From positions 186,001 to 250,000 of the forward strand of contig NZ_VFME01000001.1 in the NCBI RefSeq assembly GCF_006714895.1: a DNA stretch of 64,000 nucleotides. The letters run 5' to 3'. Within the stretch, counting starts at the first letter, position 1. Each line of letters opens with the position of its first letter. This DNA comes from Gramella sp. Hel_I_59 (GTDB taxonomy: Bacteria > Bacteroidota > Bacteroidia > Flavobacteriales > Flavobacteriaceae). The translations under genes and the position numbers were made by a program. Shown here piece by piece: positions 18,424 to 26,767 of this stretch. The notes under the pieces were generated by a model. That model had not been told where the DNA came from, did not search any database, and worked only from the letters and a program-made list of their open reading frames with translations.

Positions 18424-19826
18424 CAAAAGTCAAAGTATTCTTCAGCATTATGGTATGAAATATTAGCGATTGTTTTTCCAACCAGTTCCATATCATTAGG
18501 TAATTCGCCACTCTCCATTTCCTGTCCAAACAAATTACATAATACTCTTCTAAAGTATTCGTGACGGGGAAATGACAGGAAGCTTCTGGAATCTGTGAGC
18601 ATACCAATAAAGCAGCTTACGAGTCCCATATTTGACAATGCGTTTAATTGTTTGATAATTCCATCTTTTTGGTCCAGAAACCACCATCCGGAACCAAACT
18701 GCACTTTACCTTTAACACTACCATCATTGTAATTCCCTACCATGGTAGCAAAAATCTCGTTATCTGCAGGATTAAGGTTATAGAGTATGGTCTTTGTAAG
18801 TTTATCCTTGCCATCCAGGGCATCTAAAAACGAAGAAAGATTCTCTGCCTGGCTATAATCTGCAATAGAATCCCAACCGGTATCAGGCCCAAGTTCTTTC
18901 AACATACGTTTATTGTTGTTTCTCAAAGCTCCAAGATGGAATTGCTGAACCCATCCAAATTCGTGGTATGTTTCGCTTAGATAAAGTAATATCGCAGTAT
19001 GAAATTTCTCTATTTCAAGAGAAGTCAATTCTTTTCCCTCAAGTCTTTTTCTGAAGATTTCTTTAATCTCTGCTTCTGAAAATTCTTCAAAAGAGATATA
19101 ATTTAACCCGTGATCACATAGTTTGCAACCATTAGCGTCAAAATATTTGATACGACCGTATAGTGCTTTTTTGAGGTCTGCGTAGGTTTTTATTTCTACA
19201 TTGGCAGACTTTCCAAGTTCTTTTAAGTACTGAGTATAATTTTCAGTTTCTATTAAAATAGATTTATCTGGTCTAAAGGCTGTACTTACTTTAATCTCGC
19301 AATCACTTGTTGCCAGCTGCTGGTGATATTGTAAGGTATCCACAGGATCTTCCGTAGTACACAAGGTCTTTACATTCATTTTCTTCAGAAGACCACGACA
19401 TGAATTCTCCGGCAATTGCAACTGCCTGTTTACTTCTTCGTAGATTCTTTCAGCATTATCCTCGTTCAGCAATTCATCTATACCAAAATATCTTTTTAAT
19501 TCCAGATGAGTCCAGTGATAAAGCGGATTACGTAAAGTATGCGGCACCGTTTTGGCCCAGGCAAGAAATTTCTCCTTGTCTGATGCATCACCGGTAATAA
19601 ACTTTTCATCCACTCCCATAGTTCTCATCGCACGCCATTTATAGTGGTCTCCGGCAAGCCATACTTGAGAGATATTTTCGAAATTTCTGTCTTCTGCAAT
19701 ATCCTTAGGAGGCAAATGATTATGGTAGTCTATAATAGGCTGTTTAGAAGCATATTGCTCATAAAGTTCTTCTGCATATTTATTCTGAAGAAGAAAATTA
19801 TCTGTTATAAATGATTTGTTACCCAT
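18423..19826 (-). CDS. uxaC: Uronate isomerase UxaC
   Basis: The product (467 residues from the ATG) is a complete uronate isomerase of the amidohydrolase superfamily. 'IIDYHNHLPPKDIAEDR' holds the HxH metal motif, and 'WLAGDHYKWRAMRTMGV', 'TTEDPVDTLQYH' and 'SDSRSF'-like 'LTDSRSFLSFPRHEYFRR' near the C-terminus are UxaC landmarks. It converts D-galacturonate to D-tagaturonate. I choose the ATG over a TTG two codons upstream. It follows kduD after 41 bases, a wide gap for this operon, and its stop overlaps the kdgK start. Confidence 0.95.
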   Translation of the reverse strand: MGNKSFITDNFLLQNKYAEELYEQYASKQPIIDYHNHLPPKDIAEDRNFENISQVWLAGDHYKWRAMRTMGVDEKFITGDASDKEKFLAWAKTVPHTLRNPLYHWTHLELKRYFGIDELLNEDNAERIYEEVNRQLQLPENSCRGLLKKMNVKTLCTTEDPVDTLQYHQQLATSDCEIKVSTAFRPDKSILIETENYTQYLKELGKSANVEIKTYADLKKALYGRIKYFDANGCKLCDHGLNYISFEEFSEAEIKEIFRKRLEGKELTSLEIEKFHTAILLYLSETYHEFGWVQQFHLGALRNNNKRMLKELGPDTGWDSIADYSQAENLSSFLDALDGKDKLTKTILYNLNPADNEIFATMVGNYNDGSVKGKVQFGSGWWFLDQKDGIIKQLNALSNMGLVSCFIGMLTDSRSFLSFPRHEYFRRVLCNLFGQEMESGELPNDMELVGKTIANISYHNAEEYFDF

Positions 19827-19873
19827 GTTCAATTTTGTTCACATTAATAAATCTGCTGGCACGAACCGCTAAT

Positions 19874-20638
19874 TTAGCGTCCCATCCAGCCACCGTCCAC
19901 GGTGAGAATAGCTCCACTCATGTAGTCACTCGCTTTGGAAGCGAGGAAAATGACGGGTCCGCTGAAATCTTCGGGTTCTCCCCATCTTCCAGCTGGAATT
20001 CTTGCTAGGATAGATTCACTTCTATCAGCATCATTTCTTAGCGCTTCGGTATTATCTGTCGCGATATATCCAGGCGCTATGGCATTAACCTGTACCCCTT
20101 TTCCAGCCCATTCATTGGAAAGAGCCATGGTAAGTTGGCCTATTGCTCCTTTAGAAGCGGCATAACCAGGAACTGTGATACCTCCCTGGAATGTTAGTAA
20201 AGAGGCTGTGAATATTACCTTACCACTACCTCTTTTGATCATTTCCTTTCCTAATTCTCTGGAAAGGATAAACTGCGCATTTTGGTTGACTTCAATCACC
20301 TTATCCCAATATTCATCAGAATGTTCTGCAGCTGGAGCCCTGAGAATCGTACCTGCGTTATTAACAAGAATATCAATGGTAGGGTTTTGAGATTTTACGC
20401 TTTCGATAAACTCATGCAAAGCCTTTCTATTAGAAAAATCACATTGATATCCCTTAAACTTTCTTCCTTTGGCAATAACAGCGCTCTCAATTTGAGATCC
20501 TGAAGTTTCCAAGGTTGCTGAAACTCCAATAATATCTGCTCCGGCTTCGGCTAGTGCTGTTGCCATGGCGAAGCCTATTCCCCGTTTGCAACCGGTCACC
20601 AGCGCTGTTTTTCCTTTTAAGCTGAATAAATTCATCAT
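19874..20638 (-). CDS. kduD: KduD: 2-deoxy-D-gluconate 3-dehydrogenase-type SDR
   Basis: A 254-residue short-chain dehydrogenase. The nucleotide loop is 'GCKRGIGFAMA', 'NNAGTI' follows near residue 90, the catalytic Tyr and Lys stand in 'YAASKGAIG', and the end 'MSGAILTVDGGWMGR' is typical of KduD. It reduces 2,5-diketo-3-deoxygluconate (DKII) to KDG, the last step of the unsaturated-galacturonate branch. It lies three bases after kduI, the enzyme before it in the pathway. SDR specificity is hard to read alone; the kduI neighbour makes the call strong. Confidence 0.92.
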   Translation of the reverse strand: MMNLFSLKGKTALVTGCKRGIGFAMATALAEAGADIIGVSATLETSGSQIESAVIAKGRKFKGYQCDFSNRKALHEFIESVKSQNPTIDILVNNAGTILRAPAAEHSDEYWDKVIEVNQNAQFILSRELGKEMIKRGSGKVIFTASLLTFQGGITVPGYAASKGAIGQLTMALSNEWAGKGVQVNAIAPGYIATDNTEALRNDADRSESILARIPAGRWGEPEDFSGPVIFLASKASDYMSGAILTVDGGWMGR

Positions 20639-20641
20639 AAT

Positions 20642-21475
20642 TTATTTTAAACCGTCTACTGATACTTTATCCATATCACTATAATCCAGATTTTCACCGG
20701 CCATTCCCCAGATAAATGTATAGTTGGAAGTCCCTGCTCCAGCGTGAATAGACCATTCTGGCGAAATCACCGCTTGATGATTCTTCATAAAAATATGTCT
20801 TGTTTCTTCCGGCTGCCCCATAAAATGACTTATGGTTTGACCCTCTTCCAGATCGAAGTAAAAGTATACTTCCATTCTTCTCTCATGGGTGTGTGGAGGC
20901 ATTGTATTCCATACATTACCTTCATGCAGCTCGGTCATCCCCATTTGTAACTGGCAGGTTTCTATTACTGAATTGACCAGGAGTTTATTAATAACCCTCT
21001 TATTTGAATATTTTGAATCTCCCAGTTCGACCACTTCGGCTTCCTTTCGAGTAACCTTTTTAACCGGATAGGCCGTATGTGCAGGAGTAGAATTCAGGTA
21101 GAAATAAGGTTGCTCTTCTGTAGCTTCAAAAATCACTTCTTTATTGCCTCTTCCAATATAAAGTGCTTCTCTATGACCAATTTCATAGACCTCACCATCT
21201 ACAGTAACTTTACCCTTACCACCTACGTTAATAATACCAAGCTCGCGACGATCCAGGAAGTTTTCCGCTTTAAGTTCATCGATAGCTTCCAGTCTTAGAG
21301 CTTTGGAAACCGGAAAGGCTCCTCCCGCAATGTATCTGTCGTACATGGTATAGGTTAAAGTAATCTCATTTTCCACGAAAATATTCGGAATTAGAAAGTG
21401 TTCTCTTAGGTCTTCTGTTGTGTATTTTTTGACATCGTTTGGGTGATGTGCATATCTAAAATCTGATCGAGTCAT
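20642..21475 (-). CDS. kduI: KduI: 5-dehydro-4-deoxy-D-glucuronate isomerase
   Basis: A 277-residue KduI-type cupin. 'RYAHHPNDVKKYTTEDLREHFL' style opening (first residues 6 onward), 'MYDRYIAGGAFPV', 'ELGIINVGGKGKVTVDG' and the metal-binding 'MPPHTHERRMEVYFYFDL' are clear family marks. It isomerises 5-keto-4-deoxyuronate (DKI), formed from unsaturated galacturonate, to DKII. It is the first gene of the ten-gene catabolic operon, and the regulator palindrome stands 20 bases before its ATG. No kdgF gene, which speeds ring opening to DKI, is seen in the window. Confidence 0.95.
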   Translation of the reverse strand: MTRSDFRYAHHPNDVKKYTTEDLREHFLIPNIFVENEITLTYTMYDRYIAGGAFPVSKALRLEAIDELKAENFLDRRELGIINVGGKGKVTVDGEVYEIGHREALYIGRGNKEVIFEATEEQPYFYLNSTPAHTAYPVKKVTRKEAEVVELGDSKYSNKRVINKLLVNSVIETCQLQMGMTELHEGNVWNTMPPHTHERRMEVYFYFDLEEGQTISHFMGQPEETRHIFMKNHQAVISPEWSIHAGAGTSNYTFIWGMAGENLDYSDMDKVSVDGLK

Positions 21476-21494
21476 AACTAAGTTTTAATTTAAG

Positions 21495-21516
21495 TGCAAT
21501 CGATTACACGAATATA
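21495..21516 (-). promoter_or_regulatory. LacI-type operator and promoter before kduI
   Basis: The palindrome TGCAATCGATTACA fills the first 14 bases. The adjoining eight read TATATTCG on the minus strand, one change from TAnnTTTG, with TTTA 18 bases further upstream. The predicted transcription start falls in the palindrome, so a bound repressor would block it. The remaining gap up to the PL1 gene is AT-rich and holds no gene I can see. Confidence 0.75.
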
Positions 21517-21709
21517 AGAATTTTTTTTAGTTATTAAAGTATTCTTAATATTTTCATCAATAATTAGCAGGATTCTTAGAGACCAAAATGTATTATTGTC
21601 AATTAGAATAGTTAATGTAAAAAATTGAAGTTTAATTACTGCTCCAATAATGCTATAAAAAAATTTACTGTTTTGTTCTATTTAGCGGATTTAGGGTAAG
21701 AAAATCTAA

Positions 21710-23197
21710 CTAATACTGCTGCTCAATAATCTTCTCTACAAGACTGTTTATATAAACTTCAATATTTTCATACCCAGTACTTAGATCATGTGCATTCGCC
21801 TGAAATTTTTGTATATCCAGAAGCTGGGCTTTCTTCCATGCATCAGGCATTCCATCTTTCGAAGAGTCAAATGGAGCATCCTCAGTTTCAAGTTCTGGCC
21901 AGCCTCCTACATCTGCCTGAGAATCTATTAATCCCAGACTACTACCCATAGATCCTTCAAAATCATAAGAAGTGTTCCTGACATTTTCAACAATTCTTAT
22001 ATCTACCATATCACGTGAGAATGAAGCACCGCCAATATCTAAAACCTTATCGTAGGCGACTTCTGCAGTATGCGTGGTGACATTATCGTTAATGCTATGT
22101 GGCTCTTCAATTTTAATTACTTCTTTTTCAGCATCACTAACTTCCCCATATTTATCGTGGAACTGGTTAAATACACCGTATTCCCAGTTATTTGCAGTAA
22201 CCTGGGGACTCCCTTCCACTACGTTTCCATCTATATAGAATTTACCCCAGATATCATAGATAGCGGAGCCTTCCGTAGTGTTTTTATCTATAGCGATAAT
22301 TCTAGTGTTTTTGGTAGTCGCAGGCCCCGGTTTATAATAGGAATTTATGATGTTGACATTCATCCCTTCTCCTCCATAAGTACTGTTGCCTTTCCAATTG
22401 TAAATAACATTATTCCGAAGATCTATAAGATCTGTAAGTGCAAAGGCCTCACCGGCAACTTCTCCTGATCGAGGATTACGACTGTCGTGATTAGCCAACA
22501 AATTATGGTGAAAAGAAGCATTTCTTCCTCCCCAGATGCCACCATAACCATGCGTCCCTTTTTCGTGAATTGATGTACGAAGACTTTCCGTGATAAAGCT
22601 CCATTGAATCGTAGTTTTCTCATTACCGTAAAAAGTCACAGTTTCATCAGTAGACCAGCTAAACGAACAATGATCTACAATAATATTCTTATGAAATCTA
22701 CCTTCCAGTGCATCTGCCTGCTGTTCGGCTTCATCTCCCATTCTAAATCTCATAAATCTTATAATCACGTTATCGGCATTCACAACTACAGGATAGTCCT
22801 TGATCGTGATACCACCACCTGGCGCTGTTTGTCCTGCAATAGTGATGTTGCTATTTCTAATCACGAGTTTAGACTTAAGTTCAATTGTTCCTGAAATTTG
22901 AAATAAGACGTAACGAGATCCCGAAGCTTCCAGAGCTGCTCTAAAACTACCTTCGCCAGAATCATTCAGGTTGGTAACAAATATCACCTTACCTCCCCGA
23001 CCACCAGTCGCATTACGGCCAAAACCTTCAGCTCCTGGAAATGCAAATGCTTCTTCTTCTATAGCCACAGGTCTTTCAGTAGGAACGGGTATTTCACTCT
23101 GTTCTTCAGCTTCCGTAGTGATTGCTTCTTCCGAACAACTGGCAAAACAAACACCAAGAAAACAAAATGCATAGCTGAAATATTTATTGAACTTCAT
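21710..23197 (-). CDS. Pectate lyase family 1 (PL1) lipoprotein
   Basis: From the ATG the product has 495 residues; a TTG six codons upstream is less likely because the signal fits the ATG. The lipobox is 'CFASC'. After an acidic linker rich in Glu and Pro the PL1 domain begins 'FPGAEGFGRNATGGRGG', with 'SGTIELKSKLVIRNSNITIAG' strands and 'NIIVDHCSFSWSTDE', the usual PL1 segment before the Ca2+ site. 'SRNPRSGE' may provide the catalytic Arg. It cleaves homogalacturonan by beta-elimination, probably at the cell surface, as it is the last gene of the SusC/SusD operon. Expected products are large unsaturated oligomers imported by the SusC/D pair. Confidence 0.88.
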   Translation of the reverse strand: MKFNKYFSYAFCFLGVCFASCSEEAITTEAEEQSEIPVPTERPVAIEEEAFAFPGAEGFGRNATGGRGGKVIFVTNLNDSGEGSFRAALEASGSRYVLFQISGTIELKSKLVIRNSNITIAGQTAPGGGITIKDYPVVVNADNVIIRFMRFRMGDEAEQQADALEGRFHKNIIVDHCSFSWSTDETVTFYGNEKTTIQWSFITESLRTSIHEKGTHGYGGIWGGRNASFHHNLLANHDSRNPRSGEVAGEAFALTDLIDLRNNVIYNWKGNSTYGGEGMNVNIINSYYKPGPATTKNTRIIAIDKNTTEGSAIYDIWGKFYIDGNVVEGSPQVTANNWEYGVFNQFHDKYGEVSDAEKEVIKIEEPHSINDNVTTHTAEVAYDKVLDIGGASFSRDMVDIRIVENVRNTSYDFEGSMGSSLGLIDSQADVGGWPELETEDAPFDSSKDGMPDAWKKAQLLDIQKFQANAHDLSTGYENIEVYINSLVEKIIEQQY

Positions 23198-23270
23198 AAT
23201 AAAAATTTTAATCAAAGAAGGCGTGGTTTTGCCACGCCTTCAATTAAACTAACTCAACAAAAAACTTAAA

Positions 23271-24932
23271 CTATAACCTATCTCTCCATCGAGGATCACC
23301 GGTATCAAATCTTCCCGAAAATCCAGGATCCTGGAAATTAAAGTTGTTATTTTCAGGACTTACCCAAAGATCTTCCTGAGTACCATTGTAATTTGCAATC
23401 GGGAAACCTGGAATCTCTGAACCTGCAGCAAAGGAGAAATTCGCTGTACTGTATATATTCACAATATCCCATGAAGTACTACCTAGACCCTGCCCAATCC
23501 CACGTATGCCGTAGTTATCTTCGCCAGACATATCCCAGGAATGACCAAAGATCGAATTCCTGATCGCTATACCATTGGTCACATTATCGTTTCCATCACC
23601 TCCACGATATCTAAAGAACATCCCGCCTGTATTTATGAAATTGGCAAACGTACAGTTCTCTATAGTAATGGATTGTGTATTATTTCGTGATTGGATACCG
23701 GTATCTATATAATTGAATGTACTATTCAGTAATTCAATTCTCTGAACTGAGGCCGTTGCTGGCGCTCCTGCATCTGCAGGATTTGTGTCTGTTGTAATAA
23801 TTCCATAGTTCCCAATAGTATCTACCACTGAATTATTGATTCTGAAAAGATCCAGCTGTACCGTAGTTCTAATTCTCATGATCCCTCGGAAGTTTGTAAT
23901 TCTACAATCCTCAAAGCTTACTTCACCAATATTTACATCATTCCGGTTGGGGTTGAATACATAGTCACCCGTGTAATCTTCACCTCGTAATTCCAAACCT
24001 ATAAATCGGATATGATCTATATTAGATCCATCGTCTATATCCCAGTTTCCAGTGGTATATAATGTTGCTTTTTGCTCACCGAAGCCATAAGCCGCTCTAA
24101 TGGTGATAGATTTATTCAGATTAGCTTCAGGAAAGGCATAACCTCTTCCTCGTTTTACAAGAATGATGGAACCATCTGGAGCATTAGCTACCGCATTAGA
24201 TACAGCGAGGCTATCTTCTTCTCCTCTAATATCGATCACGTTAGGGTCTGTTAGATCTACATCTCTTTCGAAAGTTGTATAATTCACCCAACCTCTTAAC
24301 TCTTCACCACTGTAGATGGCAATCTGATACGTTGTGTTTGGTTCAAGACCGGTCACAATAGCTTCTGTTGCTTCCCGTTCAGCATCGGTCACTGGTCTTT
24401 CAGGAAATATAGGGTTACTTAGTTGAAGGTCATTTTCAGTAAAAACCCTGATCCCAGTCACTTCTGCACCGGCTGCCGTCCAGGTCACCCTTGCTGCAGT
24501 ATCTATAACATCAAATGATTTCGGGATTTCCAAAATGGTAGGAAACCTTTGTGTTCTTACATTTCCAAGATCTGCTACTCTACTGTCAAATTCAGGATCA
24601 TCTGCCTGTGCAGTGGCTCTTACCTGATAAAGTGTATTCCAGAAAAGTTCTTCACCAACCAGATCTTTATCGATCACTACATAATTCGTATCGGTTTGGA
24701 TCGTGTATTCTATGGATGCAAAGGTATCACGACTAACTTCAATAGTGTAAGATTCAGCTTCCTTAAGTTTACCCAGGTTTACGATGATCGTATTTCTTTC
24801 AGCAAATAGATCTTCATTCAAAACCGGCCGAAACAGCCTGTTTCTGCTAAATGATTCATCATCCTTTTCACAGGCACTGAACATAAGTATTCCAACCAGG
24901 ATGAAGAAAAATGTTTTAATATGACTTTTCAT
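23271..24932 (-). CDS. Surface lipoprotein with Fn3-like and beta-helix domains (SusE-position, DUF5123-like)
   Basis: From the ATG at 'MKSHIKTFF' the product has 553 residues; an upstream start would overlap the SusD end. The lipobox is 'MFSAC'. Residues about 25-110 and 130-225 look like Fn3-like sandwiches ('TNYVVIDKDL', 'TGLEPNTTYQIAIYSG'). The rest is a right-handed beta-helix beginning with 'IILVKRGRGYAFPEANLN', ending 'DPGFSGRFDTGDPRWRDRL'. Such proteins (DUF4957/DUF5123 types) follow SusD in pectin loci and are thought to bind the glycan at the surface. I see no clear lyase Asp cluster, so binding is favoured over catalysis. It lies 16 bases after susD and before PL1. Confidence 0.72.
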   Translation of the reverse strand: MKSHIKTFFFILVGILMFSACEKDDESFSRNRLFRPVLNEDLFAERNTIIVNLGKLKEAESYTIEVSRDTFASIEYTIQTDTNYVVIDKDLVGEELFWNTLYQVRATAQADDPEFDSRVADLGNVRTQRFPTILEIPKSFDVIDTAARVTWTAAGAEVTGIRVFTENDLQLSNPIFPERPVTDAEREATEAIVTGLEPNTTYQIAIYSGEELRGWVNYTTFERDVDLTDPNVIDIRGEEDSLAVSNAVANAPDGSIILVKRGRGYAFPEANLNKSITIRAAYGFGEQKATLYTTGNWDIDDGSNIDHIRFIGLELRGEDYTGDYVFNPNRNDVNIGEVSFEDCRITNFRGIMRIRTTVQLDLFRINNSVVDTIGNYGIITTDTNPADAGAPATASVQRIELLNSTFNYIDTGIQSRNNTQSITIENCTFANFINTGGMFFRYRGGDGNDNVTNGIAIRNSIFGHSWDMSGEDNYGIRGIGQGLGSTSWDIVNIYSTANFSFAAGSEIPGFPIANYNGTQEDLWVSPENNNFNFQDPGFSGRFDTGDPRWRDRL

Positions 24933-24948
24933 AATTTCGATTTTATTT

Positions 24949-26760
24949 TTAGAAGCCGTAACCGTTATTTTGTAACGTACCGCGACTGTTTTCAATAGCT
25001 ATTGTTGGAATTGGGAATATGTATCTAGCAACTCCCGGATTAGGACCATTATAATAGTTTGCCCAGTCTTTTGTAATCCATTCATCATAGATTGTCTCCT
25101 CATTTCTTAGACTCAATAAAAATGGTACCTGGTTCCAGGAATCATCTGGTGGAGCAACAACTTTACGGTTAGGATTCAAGATAGTAAAGCGACCGGTTTC
25201 ATCTCTCTTCCAGTACATATAGATTGGAAGATCTGTTGTACCGTTATAAGCAGCATCTGCCAAACGTTTTAATTCTTCTACAGTATTTTCAACCTTATCT
25301 GCATAGATTCCCCATCTAATCAACTCATATTTACGTATCATTTCTCCTCCAAATTCCCAAGCGCGCTCATCAACAATCGCTTCAAAGAAAGCTTGTTTGG
25401 AAGTTGAAACTTCTCCTACATACTGATCAACTTTTTCGTTCCAGTCTTCTTCGTTAAATGCTCTTTTACGAACTCTTGCAAGTGCATCCTGAGCTAAAGC
25501 TGTAGGACCGTTGATTTCGTTTTCAGCTTCAGCAAGCATTAAGATCACATCGGCATATCTCATCATAGGCCAGTTGATCCCTGTACTTTTTGCTGAGGAT
25601 GATCCCGGAGGATTTTCAAGGAAATGTCTACTCCACTTACCCTGAGCGAGATTAGTTGGTCCTTCCACAAATTCCTCTTCAAAAGCGGTATTTATTTGAT
25701 AGAAAGCTACAGTTACATCTCTACGAACATCCAGCGTATCAAAAGAGAAGTAGTAAGTAGGAGGAATCTCCATATAGTTGTTACCAGAACCATAATCATG
25801 TGCTGCGGTTGGACCTCCTTCTACAGTTATACCAATATTCCAGCCCACATCACCACTATTTAGTGAAAATGGAACTTCAAAAAGAACTTCGCTGTTTACC
25901 GGTGATATAAATTTAGACTGATTCAGAAAAACCTGTCTGTAATCCCCAGGCAATGGTCTATCCTTTAACTCTATTAGCTTTTGAGAATATTGCTTTGCAA
26001 TCTGGTAGTAATCAAGATAATCACCCATTCTATCCATCGTTAGATCAGGTTTTAAGAAATATCCGCCACGTTGTAATGAAATTCTGGCGATCATTCCCAG
26101 AGTATATTCTCTACTTACTTGTTCAATTCCAAATGGAAGCTGGTCTGCCCATTGCATGTTTGCCTCTACGTCAATCAAGTTCTGGATCTCACCGGCAAGA
26201 ATTTCATTACGGTCAGTCTTAGGAAGGTTGAATTCTTCTCCAGCGCGGGGAGCGGCAACTACATAAGGAACATCTCCCCAATAGTATGCCAGAATACTAT
26301 ACCAATATGCTCTAAGAGTATAAGCCTCACCCAATAAATGGTTGAAGGTGGTACCAACAGTTGCATCTGTAGATTCCAGATTACCGCTGGCTTGAATCCC
26401 TTCTATAGCGATATTCGCATCACGAATTGCTCTGTAGGCGGTTGTCCATACGATATCAAGATCACGGTTGCTTGGAAGTGCATCCAAATCCCAAATCTGG
26501 TAACGGTCTGATTCGCTTGCCCATCCAGACTGGTGTTCAATATCGGTATTACCAGTCATGTTGTTTGATAGTCTGGAACGGAAGGCATCCTGATTGAAAC
26601 CTGAGTAGATCGCATTTACGCCGTTCCTTGCATCATCCACATTGGAGTAGATATACTCATTATCAAAGGTGGATAATGAAGTAGGCTCCAAAAAATCTTT
26701 TTCGCACGATATAGTCGCGAACGAAATAAGAATTAGAACTAAAATTTTATTTTTCATCAT
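24949..26760 (-). CDS. SusD/RagB-family glycan-binding lipoprotein
   Basis: A SusD-like protein of about 603 residues with lipobox 'ATISC'. 'FNHLLGEAYTLRAYWYSILAYYWGDVPYV' style helices (the SusD TPR core, residues about 140-175) and 'RYADVILMLAEAENEING' with 'ERAWEFGGEMIRKYELIRWG' near the end are diagnostic. It forms the lid over the SusC barrel and captures pectin oligosaccharides. Two ATG codons in tandem can serve as start, one base triplet apart. It follows susC after only a few bases, as usual for the pair. Confidence 0.95.
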   Translation of the reverse strand: MMKNKILVLILISFATISCEKDFLEPTSLSTFDNEYIYSNVDDARNGVNAIYSGFNQDAFRSRLSNNMTGNTDIEHQSGWASESDRYQIWDLDALPSNRDLDIVWTTAYRAIRDANIAIEGIQASGNLESTDATVGTTFNHLLGEAYTLRAYWYSILAYYWGDVPYVVAAPRAGEEFNLPKTDRNEILAGEIQNLIDVEANMQWADQLPFGIEQVSREYTLGMIARISLQRGGYFLKPDLTMDRMGDYLDYYQIAKQYSQKLIELKDRPLPGDYRQVFLNQSKFISPVNSEVLFEVPFSLNSGDVGWNIGITVEGGPTAAHDYGSGNNYMEIPPTYYFSFDTLDVRRDVTVAFYQINTAFEEEFVEGPTNLAQGKWSRHFLENPPGSSSAKSTGINWPMMRYADVILMLAEAENEINGPTALAQDALARVRKRAFNEEDWNEKVDQYVGEVSTSKQAFFEAIVDERAWEFGGEMIRKYELIRWGIYADKVENTVEELKRLADAAYNGTTDLPIYMYWKRDETGRFTILNPNRKVVAPPDDSWNQVPFLLSLRNEETIYDEWITKDWANYYNGPNPGVARYIFPIPTIAIENSRGTLQNNGYGF

Positions 26761-26767
26761 CAATTTT

